From Sinorhizobium sp. A49 (lineage in GTDB: Bacteria; Pseudomonadota; Alphaproteobacteria; Rhizobiales; Rhizobiaceae), in assembly GCF_002002725.1 (NCBI RefSeq), contig NZ_MUNW01000032.1, positions 434,001-498,000 on the forward strand: DNA of 64,000 nucleotides, given 5' to 3'. The notes under the pieces are model-generated. The model had not been told where the DNA came from, made no database searches, and worked only from the letters and a program-made list of their open reading frames with translations. Positions 43,462-53,625 of the stretch are shown here, one piece after another (positions within the stretch are counted from its first letter, which is position 1; every line of letters begins with the position of its first letter). The position numbers were made by a program, and so were the translations under genes.

Positions 43462-43503
43462 TCCAACGCTTTAGGACTGGCTCTTGCGGCGTGTGATCGC
43501 CGG

Positions 43504-44346
43504 TCAGCCAAGTTCAAAGGTGGTGATGCCGTAGATCCGGGCAAGGGGCAGATCGGGCGCAATGCCTCGATACATCCGCGCCGTTTCGAAAACCGGTTTC
43601 ATGTTGTAGCGCTCGCAGAGCGCCCGCGCGGAGGCGTTCGGCTCCGGAATGTCGAGAAAAACCTCCTCGCCTTTCACCGTCGCGGCCAGCTTTCGAAACA
43701 CCAGGTCTGCCACCGTCTCGCTTTCGGAAAGGAGCGGGCCGACCTTGTAGCCCTGTCGGCAGGATCGCAGCGTGCCATAGCCGGAAACCGCACCGTCGCG
43801 AAACAGCACGATGCTTCGACGTGTCCGGCCAGGTCTCAGCCATTCCGTGAGAAAGGCGTCGCGCCGGGCCGGCATGAAGCGGCGGTCGTAGTCGATCAGC
43901 ATCGGGATGTGGACCGGCGCGACCTCGATCAGCTCCGTGCCCGGAGGTTCGACCACGTCGACGATGCCGCCGTATCGGATATTGGCGTGGGCGAGAACGA
44001 AGCCGGACCGGCGATAATTCTCCTGCTCGGCAACGACGCCATCGAGACCGACGATGCGCTGCCCGGCCGCCGTCAGCGCCCGCTGCCACATCTGCCCGCC
44101 GATGCCCTGCCGGCGAAACTCCGGGGCCGTTATGTAGAAACCGAGAAAAGCATAGGTCTCGTCATAGCGCACCAATGAAATGGAGGCTGCCAGCCTGTCC
44201 TCGCGCTCCGTCACCCAGTACCCTTCCGGATCCGCCGCCCAGAACGCCGCCGCATCGTCGAGCCCCGGGTTCCAGCCCTCGCGAGCCGCCCAATCGATGA
44301 TGGCATCAAGTTCGTCGCGGCGGGCGTGGCGGATGTGCTGGTGCAT
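43504..44346 (-). CDS. GNAT family N-acetyltransferase
   Basis: The 280-residue protein has an N-terminal GNAT domain with acetyl-CoA-binding motif EFRRQGIGGQMWQRAL and the beta-bulge region AFLGFYITAP. The C-terminal half (about residues 130-280) looks like a second, degenerate acetyltransferase fold (VGPLLSESETVADLVFRKL, FLDIPEPNASARALCERYNM). The two-lobe arrangement is seen in YncA-like and mycothiol-synthase-like proteins. The acceptor is unknown. Confidence 0.85.
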   Translation of the reverse strand: MHQHIRHARRDELDAIIDWAAREGWNPGLDDAAAFWAADPEGYWVTEREDRLAASISLVRYDETYAFLGFYITAPEFRRQGIGGQMWQRALTAAGQRIVGLDGVVAEQENYRRSGFVLAHANIRYGGIVDVVEPPGTELIEVAPVHIPMLIDYDRRFMPARRDAFLTEWLRPGRTRRSIVLFRDGAVSGYGTLRSCRQGYKVGPLLSESETVADLVFRKLAATVKGEEVFLDIPEPNASARALCERYNMKPVFETARMYRGIAPDLPLARIYGITTFELG

Positions 44347-44572
44347 AATCTCTCCTCGTTCTGCCGGTTACCACTCGTGTCGCGTTTGCTGACCAAGTGG
44401 ATTGGCATCATGGATTGTAGAAGCTAGGGCACGGGAGGCCAGATAAAATGGGGCCGCTGCCGTTTGTATGCCGTTCGGCAAACCGGACCAGCTTTTCTCG
44501 CCAGAGCTTGCCCGCGCCGCGCAATCTGCTACAAGAACCGGCAATAAATCATACTAATATGAGCGAAACACC

Positions 44573-45499
44573 ATGCCTCCCATTCAAATCGCGCTTGTCG
44601 GCGTCGGCAAGATCGTTCGTGACCAGCATTTGCCTGCCATCGCCAAGAACGGCGACTACCGACTGATTGCCGCGGCGAGCCGCCACGGCACCGTAGATGG
44701 CATCGATAACTTCAAGTCAATCGAGGCAATGCTTAAGGCCGTTCCCGCAATCGATGCGGTGTCACTCTGCATGCCGCCGCAATACCGATATGAGGCGGCG
44801 CGTACCGCCCTTGATGCCGGCAAGCATGTCTTTCTTGAAAAGCCGCCAGGCGCCACCTTGAGTGAGGTCGCTGACCTCGAATCACTCGCGGCTTCCAAGG
44901 GGCTGTCGCTGTTTGCGAGCTGGCATTCGCGCTATGCGCCTGCCGTCGAGGCGGCAAAGTCGTTTCTCGCGGCAACGACGATCCGCGACGTGAAGATCGT
45001 CTGGAAAGAGGATGTGCGGCAGTGGCACCCGAACCAGGAATGGATCTGGGCAGCGGGCGGCCTTGGCATTTTCGATCCGGGTATCAATGCGCTGTCGATC
45101 GTCACACATATCCTGCCGCGACCACTGTTCATTACCGCGGCAACGCTGGAGTTCCCGGAAAACCGCGACGCCCCGATCGCCGCCACGATCGCCTTCACCG
45201 ATGCGGACAAGCTGGCGGTTTCGGCAGAATTCGACTGGCGCCAGACCGGCAAGCAGAGCTGGGATATCGTAGCGCAGACCGACGCTGGCGAAATGGTGCT
45301 GTCGGAAGGCGGTGCGAAACTTTCAATCGACGGCAAGATCGTGCACGAGGAGCCGGAGCAGGAATATCCGATGCTCTACAAGCGCTTCGCCGAGATCATC
45401 AAGGCCAAGACGTCGGATGTCGATCTCGCGCCGCTGCGCCACGTCGCCGATGCGTTCATGCTTGGCCGACGCAAGTTCGTCGAAGCCTTCCACGATTAA
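44573..45499 (+). CDS. Gfo/Idh/MocA oxidoreductase, sugar 1-dehydrogenase-like
   Basis: The 308-residue protein has an N-terminal Rossmann fold (ALVGVGKIVRDQHLPAI) and the conserved EKPPGATL motif, with the family Lys. KEDVRQWHPNQEWIWAAGGLGIFDPGINALSI supplies the active-site Asp and substrate-binding residues. It strongly recalls NAD(P)-dependent L-arabinose 1-dehydrogenase of Azospirillum and D-galactose 1-dehydrogenase of pseudomonads, which oxidise the sugar to a lactone. No other pathway genes adjoin it, so specificity is left open. A strong terminator follows. Confidence 0.88.
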   Translation: MPPIQIALVGVGKIVRDQHLPAIAKNGDYRLIAAASRHGTVDGIDNFKSIEAMLKAVPAIDAVSLCMPPQYRYEAARTALDAGKHVFLEKPPGATLSEVADLESLAASKGLSLFASWHSRYAPAVEAAKSFLAATTIRDVKIVWKEDVRQWHPNQEWIWAAGGLGIFDPGINALSIVTHILPRPLFITAATLEFPENRDAPIAATIAFTDADKLAVSAEFDWRQTGKQSWDIVAQTDAGEMVLSEGGAKLSIDGKIVHEEPEQEYPMLYKRFAEIIKAKTSDVDLAPLRHVADAFMLGRRKFVEAFHD

Positions 45500-45520
45500 G
45501 CGCCGAGACAACGGCGAAAG

Positions 45521-45550
45521 ACAAAACCCGCGGTTTGCCGCGGGTTTTGT
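45521..45550. terminator. Bidirectional terminator between sugar dehydrogenase and holC
   Basis: A perfect 13-bp stem (ACAAAACCCGCGG/CCGCGGGTTTTGT) closes a 4-nt TTTG loop between two convergent genes, with T-rich ends on either strand. Confidence 0.88.
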
Positions 45551-45577
45551 CGTCGTCAAGCATTTCGAGTGTGACGA

Positions 45578-46027
45578 TCAGGCCTTCTTTTCCCAGCGGC
45601 CATCGCGGTTCTGCTGCCAATAGGTGAGGCTGTGGCCCTCCCCCTTCAGCCGTTTCCAGTGCCCGCGGGCGGCTTCGAGTTGTTGCTGATCATAGCCGTC
45701 GAACATGAAGACGATGCGCTCATAACTCTCAACCGGCGGCGGATTGGCGCCGTCGACAAGGAAGCGAACCGTCGCGGCGTTGAGGTTGCCTTCGTCGGCG
45801 ACGAGTAAAACCGGTTGCTCGGCAGCAAGGTCCCCGGCATCGGTCCCATGCGGCAGGAAGCTCTCGTCCCGGTAGACCCAGAGATGCGTGTCGAGCGCAT
45901 CGCGCCTCTCGGCGTCGACCGTCTGTACTGCCACCCTCCAGCCGCGCTCGACACTCTTGTCGAGCAACGGCGGAAGCGCGTCCTCAAGCTTCGATTCCGT
46001 CAGATGATAGAAAAGGATCTCGGTCAT
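45578..46027 (-). CDS. holC: DNA polymerase III subunit chi
   Basis: The 149-residue product starts MTEILFYHLTESKLEDALPPLL and continues DERRDALDTHLWVYRDESFLPHG-like segments typical of HolC; the C-terminal region has FMFDGYDQQQLEAAR. Chi links the clamp loader to SSB at the replication fork. It follows pepA by 41 nt, the order usual in alphaproteobacteria. Confidence 0.93.
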   Translation of the reverse strand: MTEILFYHLTESKLEDALPPLLDKSVERGWRVAVQTVDAERRDALDTHLWVYRDESFLPHGTDAGDLAAEQPVLLVADEGNLNAATVRFLVDGANPPPVESYERIVFMFDGYDQQQLEAARGHWKRLKGEGHSLTYWQQNRDGRWEKKA

Positions 46028-46068
46028 ACCGATCTCTCCTCGACCTTCGCCACGGCTTGCGATGCCGC

Positions 46069-47559
46069 TCAGGACTCGTAGCTCGCGCGGACCAGTTCAT
46101 CGAGCAGGCGAACGCCAAAGCCGGAGGCCCACGACTGATTGACCTCATCGGTCGGCGAGCCCATCGCGGTGCCGGCGACGTCGAGATGGGCCCAGGGCGT
46201 GTCGCCAACGAAACGCTTCAGGAACTGCGCTGCCGTAATCGCGCCACCATAACGTCCGCCGGTGTTTTTCATGTCGGCAAACTTGCTGTCGATCATCTTG
46301 TCGTATTCCTTGCCGAGCGGCATGCGCCAGAGGCGCTCCTGCGTGGCAATGCCGGCGGCCAGCAATTGGCCGGCCAGGCGGTCGTCATTCGAAAACAGGC
46401 CGGCGTGATGGGTCGCAAGCGCGACCATGATGGCTCCCGTCAGCGTCGCAAGATCGATCATCGCCTGCGGCTTGAAGCGGTCGTTGCAATACCAGAGCGC
46501 ATCACACAGCACGAGACGTCCCTCGGCATCGGTGTTGATGACCTCGATCGTCTGTCCGGACATCGACGTCACGATATCACCCGGACGCTGCGCGCTACCG
46601 TCAGGCATGTTTTCCACAAGCCCGATGATGCCGACGACGTTGACCTTGGCGTGACGCGCCGCAAGCACGTGCATCAAACCGGTGACGGCCGCGGCGCCAC
46701 CCATGTCACCCTTCATCTCTTCCATGCCGGCCGCAGGCTTGATCGAGATGCCGCCGCTGTCGAACACGACGCCCTTGCCGACGAAGGCAACCGGGCGCTC
46801 CTTGGACTTGCCGCCCTTCCACTGCATCACGACCAGTCGCGGCGGACGCGTCGACCCCTGGGCTACACCAAGAAGCGCGCCCATTCCCAGCTTCTTCATT
46901 TCCTTTTCGGTGAGGATTTCCACCTCGATGCCGAGTTTCTCCAGCTCCTTCGCCTTGGCTGCGAACTCCAGCGGGCCGAGGACGTTTGCCGGCTCGTTGA
47001 CCAGGTCGCGGGCGAGGAAAACGCCCTCGCCGACCGCCTGCGCCGTCGCAAAAGCCTTCTTCGCCGCAATCACCGCGCCGGTCACAATGGTGATCTTCAC
47101 CGGCTTGCCCGCGGGCTTGGCCTCGTCGTCGGCCTTTTTCGTCTTGTAGCCGTCGAAACTGTAGGCGTTCATTTCCATGCCGAGTGCGAAGTCTGCCGCC
47201 GCCTTGCCGCTGACGTCGAGATCGGGAACGTCGATGAAGATCGTGGCCTTTTCTGCCCCACGCAACTTCGCTGCGGCAGCGCCGCCAGCCTTCAGCCAAT
47301 CGTGATCGGTCAACGTATCGGGATTGCCGAGGCCAAGCACGAGGATCCGATCTGCGGGCGAGCCATGCGGTGCAAGGATATCGAGGGTAGAGAATGCCTT
47401 GCCGCTGAACTTCTTAACCTTGGTCGCCTTGGCCAGTACGCCTTCCGGATCGGCGACATCGGCGCCCGCTGCCAGTCCGGCGGCAGCTTTCAAGAGGACT
47501 GCGACACCACCCGCCGGGCGATGAGACTTGGCGAAGGTGAACTCAAATTTCATAGACAT
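46069..47559 (-). CDS. pepA: Leucyl aminopeptidase
   Basis: The 496-residue M17 peptidase removes N-terminal residues with two metal ions. The signature [10 protein letters not shown] is present, with [16 protein letters not shown] carrying the metal-binding Lys and Asp and [11 protein letters not shown] before it. The C-terminal catalytic half is well conserved, and the N-terminal domain is typical of the family. GGAG lies 7 nt before ATG 47559; a second ATG follows two codons later. The product could also bind DNA as PepA does in E. coli, but no site is evident. Confidence 0.95.
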   Translation of the reverse strand: MSMKFEFTFAKSHRPAGGVAVLLKAAAGLAAGADVADPEGVLAKATKVKKFSGKAFSTLDILAPHGSPADRILVLGLGNPDTLTDHDWLKAGGAAAAKLRGAEKATIFIDVPDLDVSGKAAADFALGMEMNAYSFDGYKTKKADDEAKPAGKPVKITIVTGAVIAAKKAFATAQAVGEGVFLARDLVNEPANVLGPLEFAAKAKELEKLGIEVEILTEKEMKKLGMGALLGVAQGSTRPPRLVVMQWKGGKSKERPVAFVGKGVVFDSGGISIKPAAGMEEMKGDMGGAAAVTGLMHVLAARHAKVNVVGIIGLVENMPDGSAQRPGDIVTSMSGQTIEVINTDAEGRLVLCDALWYCNDRFKPQAMIDLATLTGAIMVALATHHAGLFSNDDRLAGQLLAAGIATQERLWRMPLGKEYDKMIDSKFADMKNTGGRYGGAITAAQFLKRFVGDTPWAHLDVAGTAMGSPTDEVNQSWASGFGVRLLDELVRASYES

Positions 47560-47884
47560 TACAAAACTCCGGACATTTCTCGGTCTTACGCGCCCCACCC
47601 TGTTACCGGGCGGTTACAGTGACAAACATTCGCTGCGTCTGCCGCCGTCAAAGCTGTGGTCGGCACCCTTCTCGCTTTTCAACGGCTTGGCAAGATGCCC
47701 GCAGATGTTTACATGCGGTTAACCGAGGTTCTTCGCCTTAAATTATCCCAGTTGCTTTACACTTTGAGCAACGCCGGACGTGAGACGAAAGCACGGTTCC
47801 CGCTGATGGCGGCGGTAGAAACAAGCGTTTCGATGCGGCGGTGCGGCACAGAAACATGAGCAGGAATTTGGACCGGAAACGGAC
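47560..47884. other. Gene-free divergent region between pepA and lptF
   Basis: The 325-bp region has no credible gene. It contains the 10-bp palindrome CGGTTAACCG at 47716-47725 and an AT-rich stretch near 47738-47762, where promoters for lptF could lie. I could not assign -35 and -10 elements with confidence. Confidence 0.5.
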
Positions 47885-49054
47885 ATGAAGCTGATCGAAC
47901 GCTACATTTTCCGGCGTGCCCTGACCATGTTCCTCGCGACACTTTTGCCGCTGCTCGGCATCGTGTGGACGACGCAGGCTCTGACCAACGTCAATCTGGT
48001 GACCGATAGCGGGCAGTCCGTCTTTGCCTTCCTCAAGCTGGCAACGCTCATCCTGCCGTCGGTCGTGCCGATCATCCTGCCGTTCGCCCTGGTCATCGGC
48101 GTGACCCAGACCCTGACGACGATGAACACCGATTCGGAGTTGACGGTGCTGAATGCTGCGGGAAGCTCGCGCATGACGATCATCCGTCCGATCATCCTGC
48201 TCGCCGCCGGCCTGAGCGTCCTCTCCTTCGTGGTCGACAATTTTGTCGAGCCCTATTCGCGCGTCGCCGTGCGCAAAATGCTGGCAACGGCCAATGCGGA
48301 CCTGCTGTCCTCGGTCGTCCAGGAGAACGCCTTCCGCAAGATTACCGACGGTCTCTATGTGCAGGTTGGCGGTCGACGCGGCGGTGGCGTGCTCGAAGGG
48401 ATCTTCGTCGCCGATTCGCGCAACCCGGCTTTCGAACTGGTCTATTATGCGCGCGAAGGTGCCGTGGACGAGAAGAGTTCGGCACTGGTGATGAAGGACG
48501 GCGAAGTTCAGCGAAAGCTGCCCGATGGCGGTGTGTCGATCATCAAATTCGATTCCTACGCCTTCGATCTCGCCGACATGACGAAGACGACGCGCGAAGC
48601 GACGATCCGCGCCAAGGATCGCGACCTTCCCAATCTTTTCAACCCGGACCCCAACGATCCCGTCTATCAGGGCAACCCGCTTGCCTTCACCGCCGAGTTG
48701 CACCGCCGCCTGACGGAATGGACGTTCCCGCTGCTGTTCGGCCTGGTCGCGCTTGTCTTCTGCAGCGATGCCCGCTCGCACCGCGAGGCGCGCGTCCACC
48801 CGATGGTCAGCGCTCTCGGCTCCGCCCTGGTCATTCGCTGGATGACTTTCTATGCGGGCAACAGTGCCGAAGATTCGGTCTGGTTCGTTCCGCTCATGTA
48901 CGTCGTTCCCCTTGCCACCGGCGCGCTTGCCATTCACCAGCTCGCCAGCAACAGACGGCTCGACATTCCCATGACCTGGCAGGAAAAGCTGTCCGAGCTG
49001 ATGGTACGCCTTCGCCTCGTGCGCCCGGCCTCCGACGGGAGCAACGCATCGTGA
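47885..49054 (+). CDS. lptF: LPS export ABC transporter permease LptF
   Basis: The 389-residue protein starts with MKLIERYIFRRALTMF, the LptF/G coupling helix. Six transmembrane segments surround a large periplasmic beta-jellyroll domain (about residues 130-260). With LptG and the LptB ATPase it extracts LPS from the inner membrane and passes it to the periplasmic bridge. The C-terminal soluble tail has QEKLSELMVRLR. The stop overlaps the lptG GTG start by 4 nt, and lptD follows in the same operon. Confidence 0.95.
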   Translation: MKLIERYIFRRALTMFLATLLPLLGIVWTTQALTNVNLVTDSGQSVFAFLKLATLILPSVVPIILPFALVIGVTQTLTTMNTDSELTVLNAAGSSRMTIIRPIILLAAGLSVLSFVVDNFVEPYSRVAVRKMLATANADLLSSVVQENAFRKITDGLYVQVGGRRGGGVLEGIFVADSRNPAFELVYYAREGAVDEKSSALVMKDGEVQRKLPDGGVSIIKFDSYAFDLADMTKTTREATIRAKDRDLPNLFNPDPNDPVYQGNPLAFTAELHRRLTEWTFPLLFGLVALVFCSDARSHREARVHPMVSALGSALVIRWMTFYAGNSAEDSVWFVPLMYVVPLATGALAIHQLASNRRLDIPMTWQEKLSELMVRLRLVRPASDGSNAS

Positions 49055-50133
49055 TCTTCACCACGCTCGGTCGCTACTTCCTCACCCGTTACGTCGTCAC
49101 AACCTTCTGGTTTCTGGTTGGGATATTTTCGCTGGTCTTCATCATCGACTTCAGCGAACAGGCGAGCCGCCTGTCCAACCTGCCGCGTTATTCGATAACG
49201 GCCGCGTTGCTGATCAGTGCCTTCCGGATCCCGACCATTTTGCAGCAGACCGTTCCCTTCGTCGCGCTTTTCTCTGCGATGGCCGCCCTGATCTCGCTCA
49301 ACAGACGTTACGAACTCGTGGTCACCCGGGCTGCAGGAATTTCGGTGTGGCAGTTCCTGCGTCCGTTCGTCCTTGGCGCCTTCCTGTTCGGCGTGCTCGC
49401 CGTGCTCGCACTCAACCCGCTGGCAGCCTGGGGAGCCAAGAAGGAAGAGGCCATGCTTGCCGCCCTTGGTTCCTCGCGGACCACGGATGCCGGTTCGATC
49501 CCGTGGCTCAGACAGATCTATCAGGGAACCGATACGATCATCGGCGCGCGCTCGGTTCAGGACGGTGGCACGACGCTTCTGAACGTCACCGTCATCCACT
49601 TCGATCCACAGGGTTCGATCATTCTGAGACAGGATGCCGCTTCGGCGAAACTCGAAGATGGTTACTGGCTTCTTAACGACGTGGCGGAAACACGCAGCGG
49701 ACAGCTGCCTCGTCGTCTGCAAACGGCACAGCTGCGCACCAATTTGAAGCCGGAGTTTGTTCAGGAAAGGCTTGCAAAGGCTGATTCCATTCAGTTTTTC
49801 GACCTCCCTCGGAAGATTGAAGTGGCTCGTTCGTTCGGCTTTTCGACCAACGGCATGGAAACCCAATTCCACTCCCTTTTGTCCTTGCCGCTGCTACTTG
49901 TCGCCATGACGCTGATTGCCGCGTGCGTGTCGCTGAAATTTAGCCGGTTCAACCAATCGCGCTCGGTAATTCTCGGTGGAATCCTATCGGGCTTCGTGCT
50001 TTATGTCGTCACCGTGCTTGTCAAAGCATTCGGGAGCAGCGGTATTGTGCCTCCTTTCGTTGCAGCCTGGTTGCCAGTTGTTGTAGCGATGGCGCTGGGC
50101 TCGACGATTCTTTTAAACCAGGAGGACGGCTAG
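49051..50133 (+). CDS. lptG: LPS export ABC transporter permease LptG
   Basis: The 360-residue partner of LptF has the same six-helix plus jellyroll layout. It starts with a GTG at 49051 inside the lptF stop, beginning IFTTLGRYFLTRYVV. The conserved ELVVTRAAGIS segment marks the coupling region. Its last codon shares one base with the GTG of lptD, so the entire inner-to-outer membrane LPS export block is translationally linked. Confidence 0.95.
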   Translation: MIFTTLGRYFLTRYVVTTFWFLVGIFSLVFIIDFSEQASRLSNLPRYSITAALLISAFRIPTILQQTVPFVALFSAMAALISLNRRYELVVTRAAGISVWQFLRPFVLGAFLFGVLAVLALNPLAAWGAKKEEAMLAALGSSRTTDAGSIPWLRQIYQGTDTIIGARSVQDGGTTLLNVTVIHFDPQGSIILRQDAASAKLEDGYWLLNDVAETRSGQLPRRLQTAQLRTNLKPEFVQERLAKADSIQFFDLPRKIEVARSFGFSTNGMETQFHSLLSLPLLLVAMTLIAACVSLKFSRFNQSRSVILGGILSGFVLYVVTVLVKAFGSSGIVPPFVAAWLPVVVAMALGSTILLNQEDG

Positions 50134-52484
50134 TGGCGGCAGGCAACCGCAAACGTACAAAGCTGATCAACGCTGCCCTGTTCGCAGGCGTGGCGCTGCA
50201 GACACTTGCCATGGGAATGAGTGCGCCCGCGCTCGCGCAGCAGACTTCGGAGCGCCTTGATTCGCTGCGCCCGAACATGCCGGAAGATGCCAAGCTGCTT
50301 CTGTCCGCCAATGAGCTTGTCTACAACAAGGACGCCGAGAAGGTGATCGTGCGCGGCAACGTGCAGATCGACTACGGCGGTTACAAGATGGTGGCCCGGC
50401 AGGTCGAATACGACCAGAAGTCGGGCCGCATTCATGCCACCGGCGAAATCCAGCTGATCGAGCCGGGCGGCAATGTCGTCTACGCCGAAAAGATGGACGT
50501 GACCGACGACTTCGGCAACGGCTTCGTCGATGCCATGCGCATCGAGACGACGGATCTGACGCGGCTTGCTGCGACCAGCGGCGAGCGCCGGAACGGCGAA
50601 GAATTCATCCTCAACGAGGCCGTCTACACGGCGTGCACACCGTGCACGACGAAGCCCGATCACCGTTCGCTGTGGCACATCAAGGCGCAACGCATCGTCC
50701 AGAACGGACGCACACGGACGATCAGGCTGGAAAACGCCCGCTTCGAGCTTTTTGGCAAGCCGATCGCCCACATTCCGGTGATGGAACTTCCGGACCACAC
50801 TGTAAAGCGCAAGAGCGGCTTCCTGTTTCCGAAGTTCCGCTACACGCAGAAGCTCGGTGCCGGCGTCGGGATTCCCTACTACTGGGCGATCTCGCCCCAC
50901 ATGGACGCGACTGCCACAGTGACAGGTCTCAGCCGGCAGGGCTTCCTGCTGGAAGGCGAGTTCCGCCAGAGATTCCACAACGGCCTTCACACCTTGAGCG
51001 TTGCCGGCATCAGCCAGCTCGACAGGAGCCGGTTTACGCCCGGCACGGTCGATGCGCTCGAAACCAATCGCGGCATGATCGCCTCCAAGGGCGATTTCGA
51101 GATCAATCCGCGCTGGACTTTCGGCTGGAACGTCCTCGTTCAGTCCGACAACAACTTCGCCAAGACCTATGAACTGTCGACGTTCGACGGAACGACCTAC
51201 GTCAACCAGGCCTACCTGACCGGTCTTGGCAAGCGGAACTATTTCGATCTGCGCGCCTTCTATTTCGACATCCAGGACGCGGACGCAAACAGCGTCGCCG
51301 AAAACCAGCAGCCGGCGGCACAGGTTCTGGACTATTCCTACAAGGCACCTCAGGCGGTGCTGGGCGGCGAACTTTCGGGAACGGTGAACCTCACCAACAT
51401 AAAGCGCAACCGGCTCGACCTCGATTCCATTCCGGGCGTGGTCAATCGGTACCGTGGTCTCGAAGGAACGTCGCATCGCCTGACTGCGGAACTCGAATGG
51501 AAGCGGACCTACATCGCTCCGGGCGGGATCGTCCTGACGCCGTTGCTGGCCGCTCGCGGTGACGCGCTCGGCCTGAACATGACGGACCCCGGTTCCGGCT
51601 ATACGGGGGACTACAACAACAGCGATGCCGCCACGCGGCGCATGCTGACGGCAGGCCTGGAGGCGCGCTACCCGATCCTGTTCGTGGGCGACAATAGCAG
51701 CCACGTCCTCGAGCCGATCGCCCAGGTCTATGCCCGTCCCGACGAGCAATATGCCGGCGGCCTGCCCAACGAGGATGCGCAGAGCTTCGTCTTCGACGCG
51801 ACCAACCTGTTCGATCGCGACAAGTTCTCAGGCTTCGATCGCATCGAAGGCGGCACCCGCGCCAATGTCGGTCTTCGCTATACCGGGACATTCGACAGCG
51901 GCTACGGCTTGCGCGGCATCGTCGGTCAATCCTACCATCTCGGCGGCCTGAACTCGTTCGCAACGGACGACCTGGTCAAGGCGGGAGCGAATTCGGGCCT
52001 CGAAAGCAAACGGTCCGACTACGTCGCCATGTTCGGTATCGATGCGCCGTCTGGCCTGATGGCAAATCTTTCCGGCCGTCTCGACGAAGAGGATTTGGCT
52101 CTGCGTCGCGCCGATGCCACCGTCGGCTATCTCGGCCTGACCTGGCAGGCAGCCATGACCTATACGCGCATCGAGGCGCAGCCGCTTTATGGCTCGCAGA
52201 GCAATCAGGACGAAATCCAGACCGCGGCCGCCTACAGGTTCCATGATTACTGGTCGGTCTTCGGCGCGATAACCTACGACATCAACGACGATGTCATTTC
52301 GCGCAACGGCTTCGGCATCACCTATGACGATCAGGACACGCTGTTCTCGCTCGTCTATAAGCAGGAACGCGATACCGACAGCACGATTGCGAACGACTGG
52401 TCGATCGGTGCCCGCATCAGCTTCCGTACACTCGGCGACGTCAATGTCGGCGACACCAAGTTCGAAGAGCTGGACTACTATTGA
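50133..52484 (+). CDS. lptD: LPS-assembly protein LptD
   Basis: The 783-residue outer-membrane protein starts from a GTG at 50133, with a signal peptide ending APALAQ. The N-terminal OstA/LptA-like jellyroll (about residues 50-180: LLLSANELVYNKDAEKVIVRGNVQIDYGG) receives LPS and the C-terminal two-thirds forms the large barrel. A C-x2-C (ACTPCTT) lies near residue 170. The end SFRTLGDVNVGDTKFEELDYY ends in an aromatic residue. It places LPS on the cell surface with LptE. Confidence 0.94.
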   Translation: MAAGNRKRTKLINAALFAGVALQTLAMGMSAPALAQQTSERLDSLRPNMPEDAKLLLSANELVYNKDAEKVIVRGNVQIDYGGYKMVARQVEYDQKSGRIHATGEIQLIEPGGNVVYAEKMDVTDDFGNGFVDAMRIETTDLTRLAATSGERRNGEEFILNEAVYTACTPCTTKPDHRSLWHIKAQRIVQNGRTRTIRLENARFELFGKPIAHIPVMELPDHTVKRKSGFLFPKFRYTQKLGAGVGIPYYWAISPHMDATATVTGLSRQGFLLEGEFRQRFHNGLHTLSVAGISQLDRSRFTPGTVDALETNRGMIASKGDFEINPRWTFGWNVLVQSDNNFAKTYELSTFDGTTYVNQAYLTGLGKRNYFDLRAFYFDIQDADANSVAENQQPAAQVLDYSYKAPQAVLGGELSGTVNLTNIKRNRLDLDSIPGVVNRYRGLEGTSHRLTAELEWKRTYIAPGGIVLTPLLAARGDALGLNMTDPGSGYTGDYNNSDAATRRMLTAGLEARYPILFVGDNSSHVLEPIAQVYARPDEQYAGGLPNEDAQSFVFDATNLFDRDKFSGFDRIEGGTRANVGLRYTGTFDSGYGLRGIVGQSYHLGGLNSFATDDLVKAGANSGLESKRSDYVAMFGIDAPSGLMANLSGRLDEEDLALRRADATVGYLGLTWQAAMTYTRIEAQPLYGSQSNQDEIQTAAAYRFHDYWSVFGAITYDINDDVISRNGFGITYDDQDTLFSLVYKQERDTDSTIANDWSIGARISFRTLGDVNVGDTKFEELDYY

Positions 52485-52668
52485 TACGCTTTAGCCGGAG
52501 GGGCATTCGCCAAAGGATTGTCCCTCTGCCCGCTATCGGGCCGGCCAAACGGTCTTGTCATCGTTTGGCCGCATGTATTATGCATTCCCTCCGACAAGAT
52601 AGAACAACGGCGTGAGCCGGGATGCGGATCGAAGCACCACGTTTCGACCGCGCCAAGGACAGGAAAAG

Positions 52669-53610
52669 ATGATGGGCGGGAAAATGTCGATCTTGAGGAC
52701 GCTTTCGGTAATGGCTTTGGCCGGCAGCCTGAGCATTGCCGTTTGCGCCAGCGCGCAGGCTGCGAGCCAGGTGAAGGTAACGGTCAACAACACCGTGATC
52801 ACCTCCGGAGACATTGCCAAGCGCGTCGCCTTCCTTCGCCTGCAACGCCAGGGCGGCAGTGCAGAGGAAGCCAAGAAGCAACTCGTCGACGAAGTATTGA
52901 AGCGCGCAGAAATCGCGCGGATCGGCCAGTCGGTCAGCACGCAGGACGTGGACGCGGCCTTTGCGCGCTTTGCGGCCGGCAACAAGCTCTCTCCCGAGCA
53001 GCTTGGCAAGATCCTCGACCAGGCCGGTGTTGGCTCCGACCACTTCAAGCAGTTCATTGCCGTCCAGATGAGCTGGCCGCGCGCCGTCAATTTCCGCTTC
53101 GGTAGTGGAAACCGCCTGCAGGGCGCCGATCTCGTCAAGCGGATGATGGAGGGTGGCGGCAGCAAGCCCGTCACGACGGAATACTATTTCAAGCAGGTCA
53201 TCTTCGTCATTCCGGAGAAGAAGCGCGGCGCCATCACCGGCAAGCGCCAAGCGGAAGCCAACGCAGCGCGTGCCCAGTTCCCGGGATGCGATACGGCAAA
53301 GGCTTTTGCGGCGAACTATCGCGACGTTTCCATTCGCGATCTCGGCCGCATGCTGGCCCAGCAATTGCCGGACGAATGGAAGCCACTGGTCGAGAAGGCC
53401 GGCGACGGCAACACGACGGGAACGCGCGTGACCGAAAAGGGCGTCGAGTTTCTCGCCATCTGCAAGAAGCGCCAGGTCAATGACGACACCGCTGCCGAAA
53501 TCGTCTTCCGCGCCGAGGACCTCGGCAAGAAGAAGGCCGGCGGCGAAGATCCGAACAGCGAAAAATATCTCGAGGAACTGCGCAAGAAGGCGCAGATCGT
53601 CAACAAGTAA
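52669..53610 (+). CDS. SurA N-terminal-domain chaperone
   Basis: The 313-residue periplasmic protein has a signal peptide (ALAGSLSIAVCASAQA) and a SurA-like N-terminal chaperone domain (VKVTVNNTVITSGDIAKRVAFLRLQ). A C-terminal stretch follows but I see no standard parvulin PPIase motif. It probably escorts outer-membrane proteins such as LptD, consistent with its place between lptD and pdxA. The ATG at 52669 is chosen at the start of the signal peptide. Confidence 0.85.
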   Translation: MMGGKMSILRTLSVMALAGSLSIAVCASAQAASQVKVTVNNTVITSGDIAKRVAFLRLQRQGGSAEEAKKQLVDEVLKRAEIARIGQSVSTQDVDAAFARFAAGNKLSPEQLGKILDQAGVGSDHFKQFIAVQMSWPRAVNFRFGSGNRLQGADLVKRMMEGGGSKPVTTEYYFKQVIFVIPEKKRGAITGKRQAEANAARAQFPGCDTAKAFAANYRDVSIRDLGRMLAQQLPDEWKPLVEKAGDGNTTGTRVTEKGVEFLAICKKRQVNDDTAAEIVFRAEDLGKKKAGGEDPNSEKYLEELRKKAQIVNK

Positions 53611-53625
53611 GATCAGCGGGCAAAA

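Noticed and set aside
47705-47750. Possible CtrA or sigma-70 site before lptF
   Set aside because: The TTAA pairs are 15 bp apart and no hexamer pair with correct spacing could be found; only the palindrome is recorded.
50130-51749. Open frame of 539 codons antisense to lptD
   Set aside because: It covers the barrel-coding region of lptD and has a composition typical of antisense frames in high-GC genomes.
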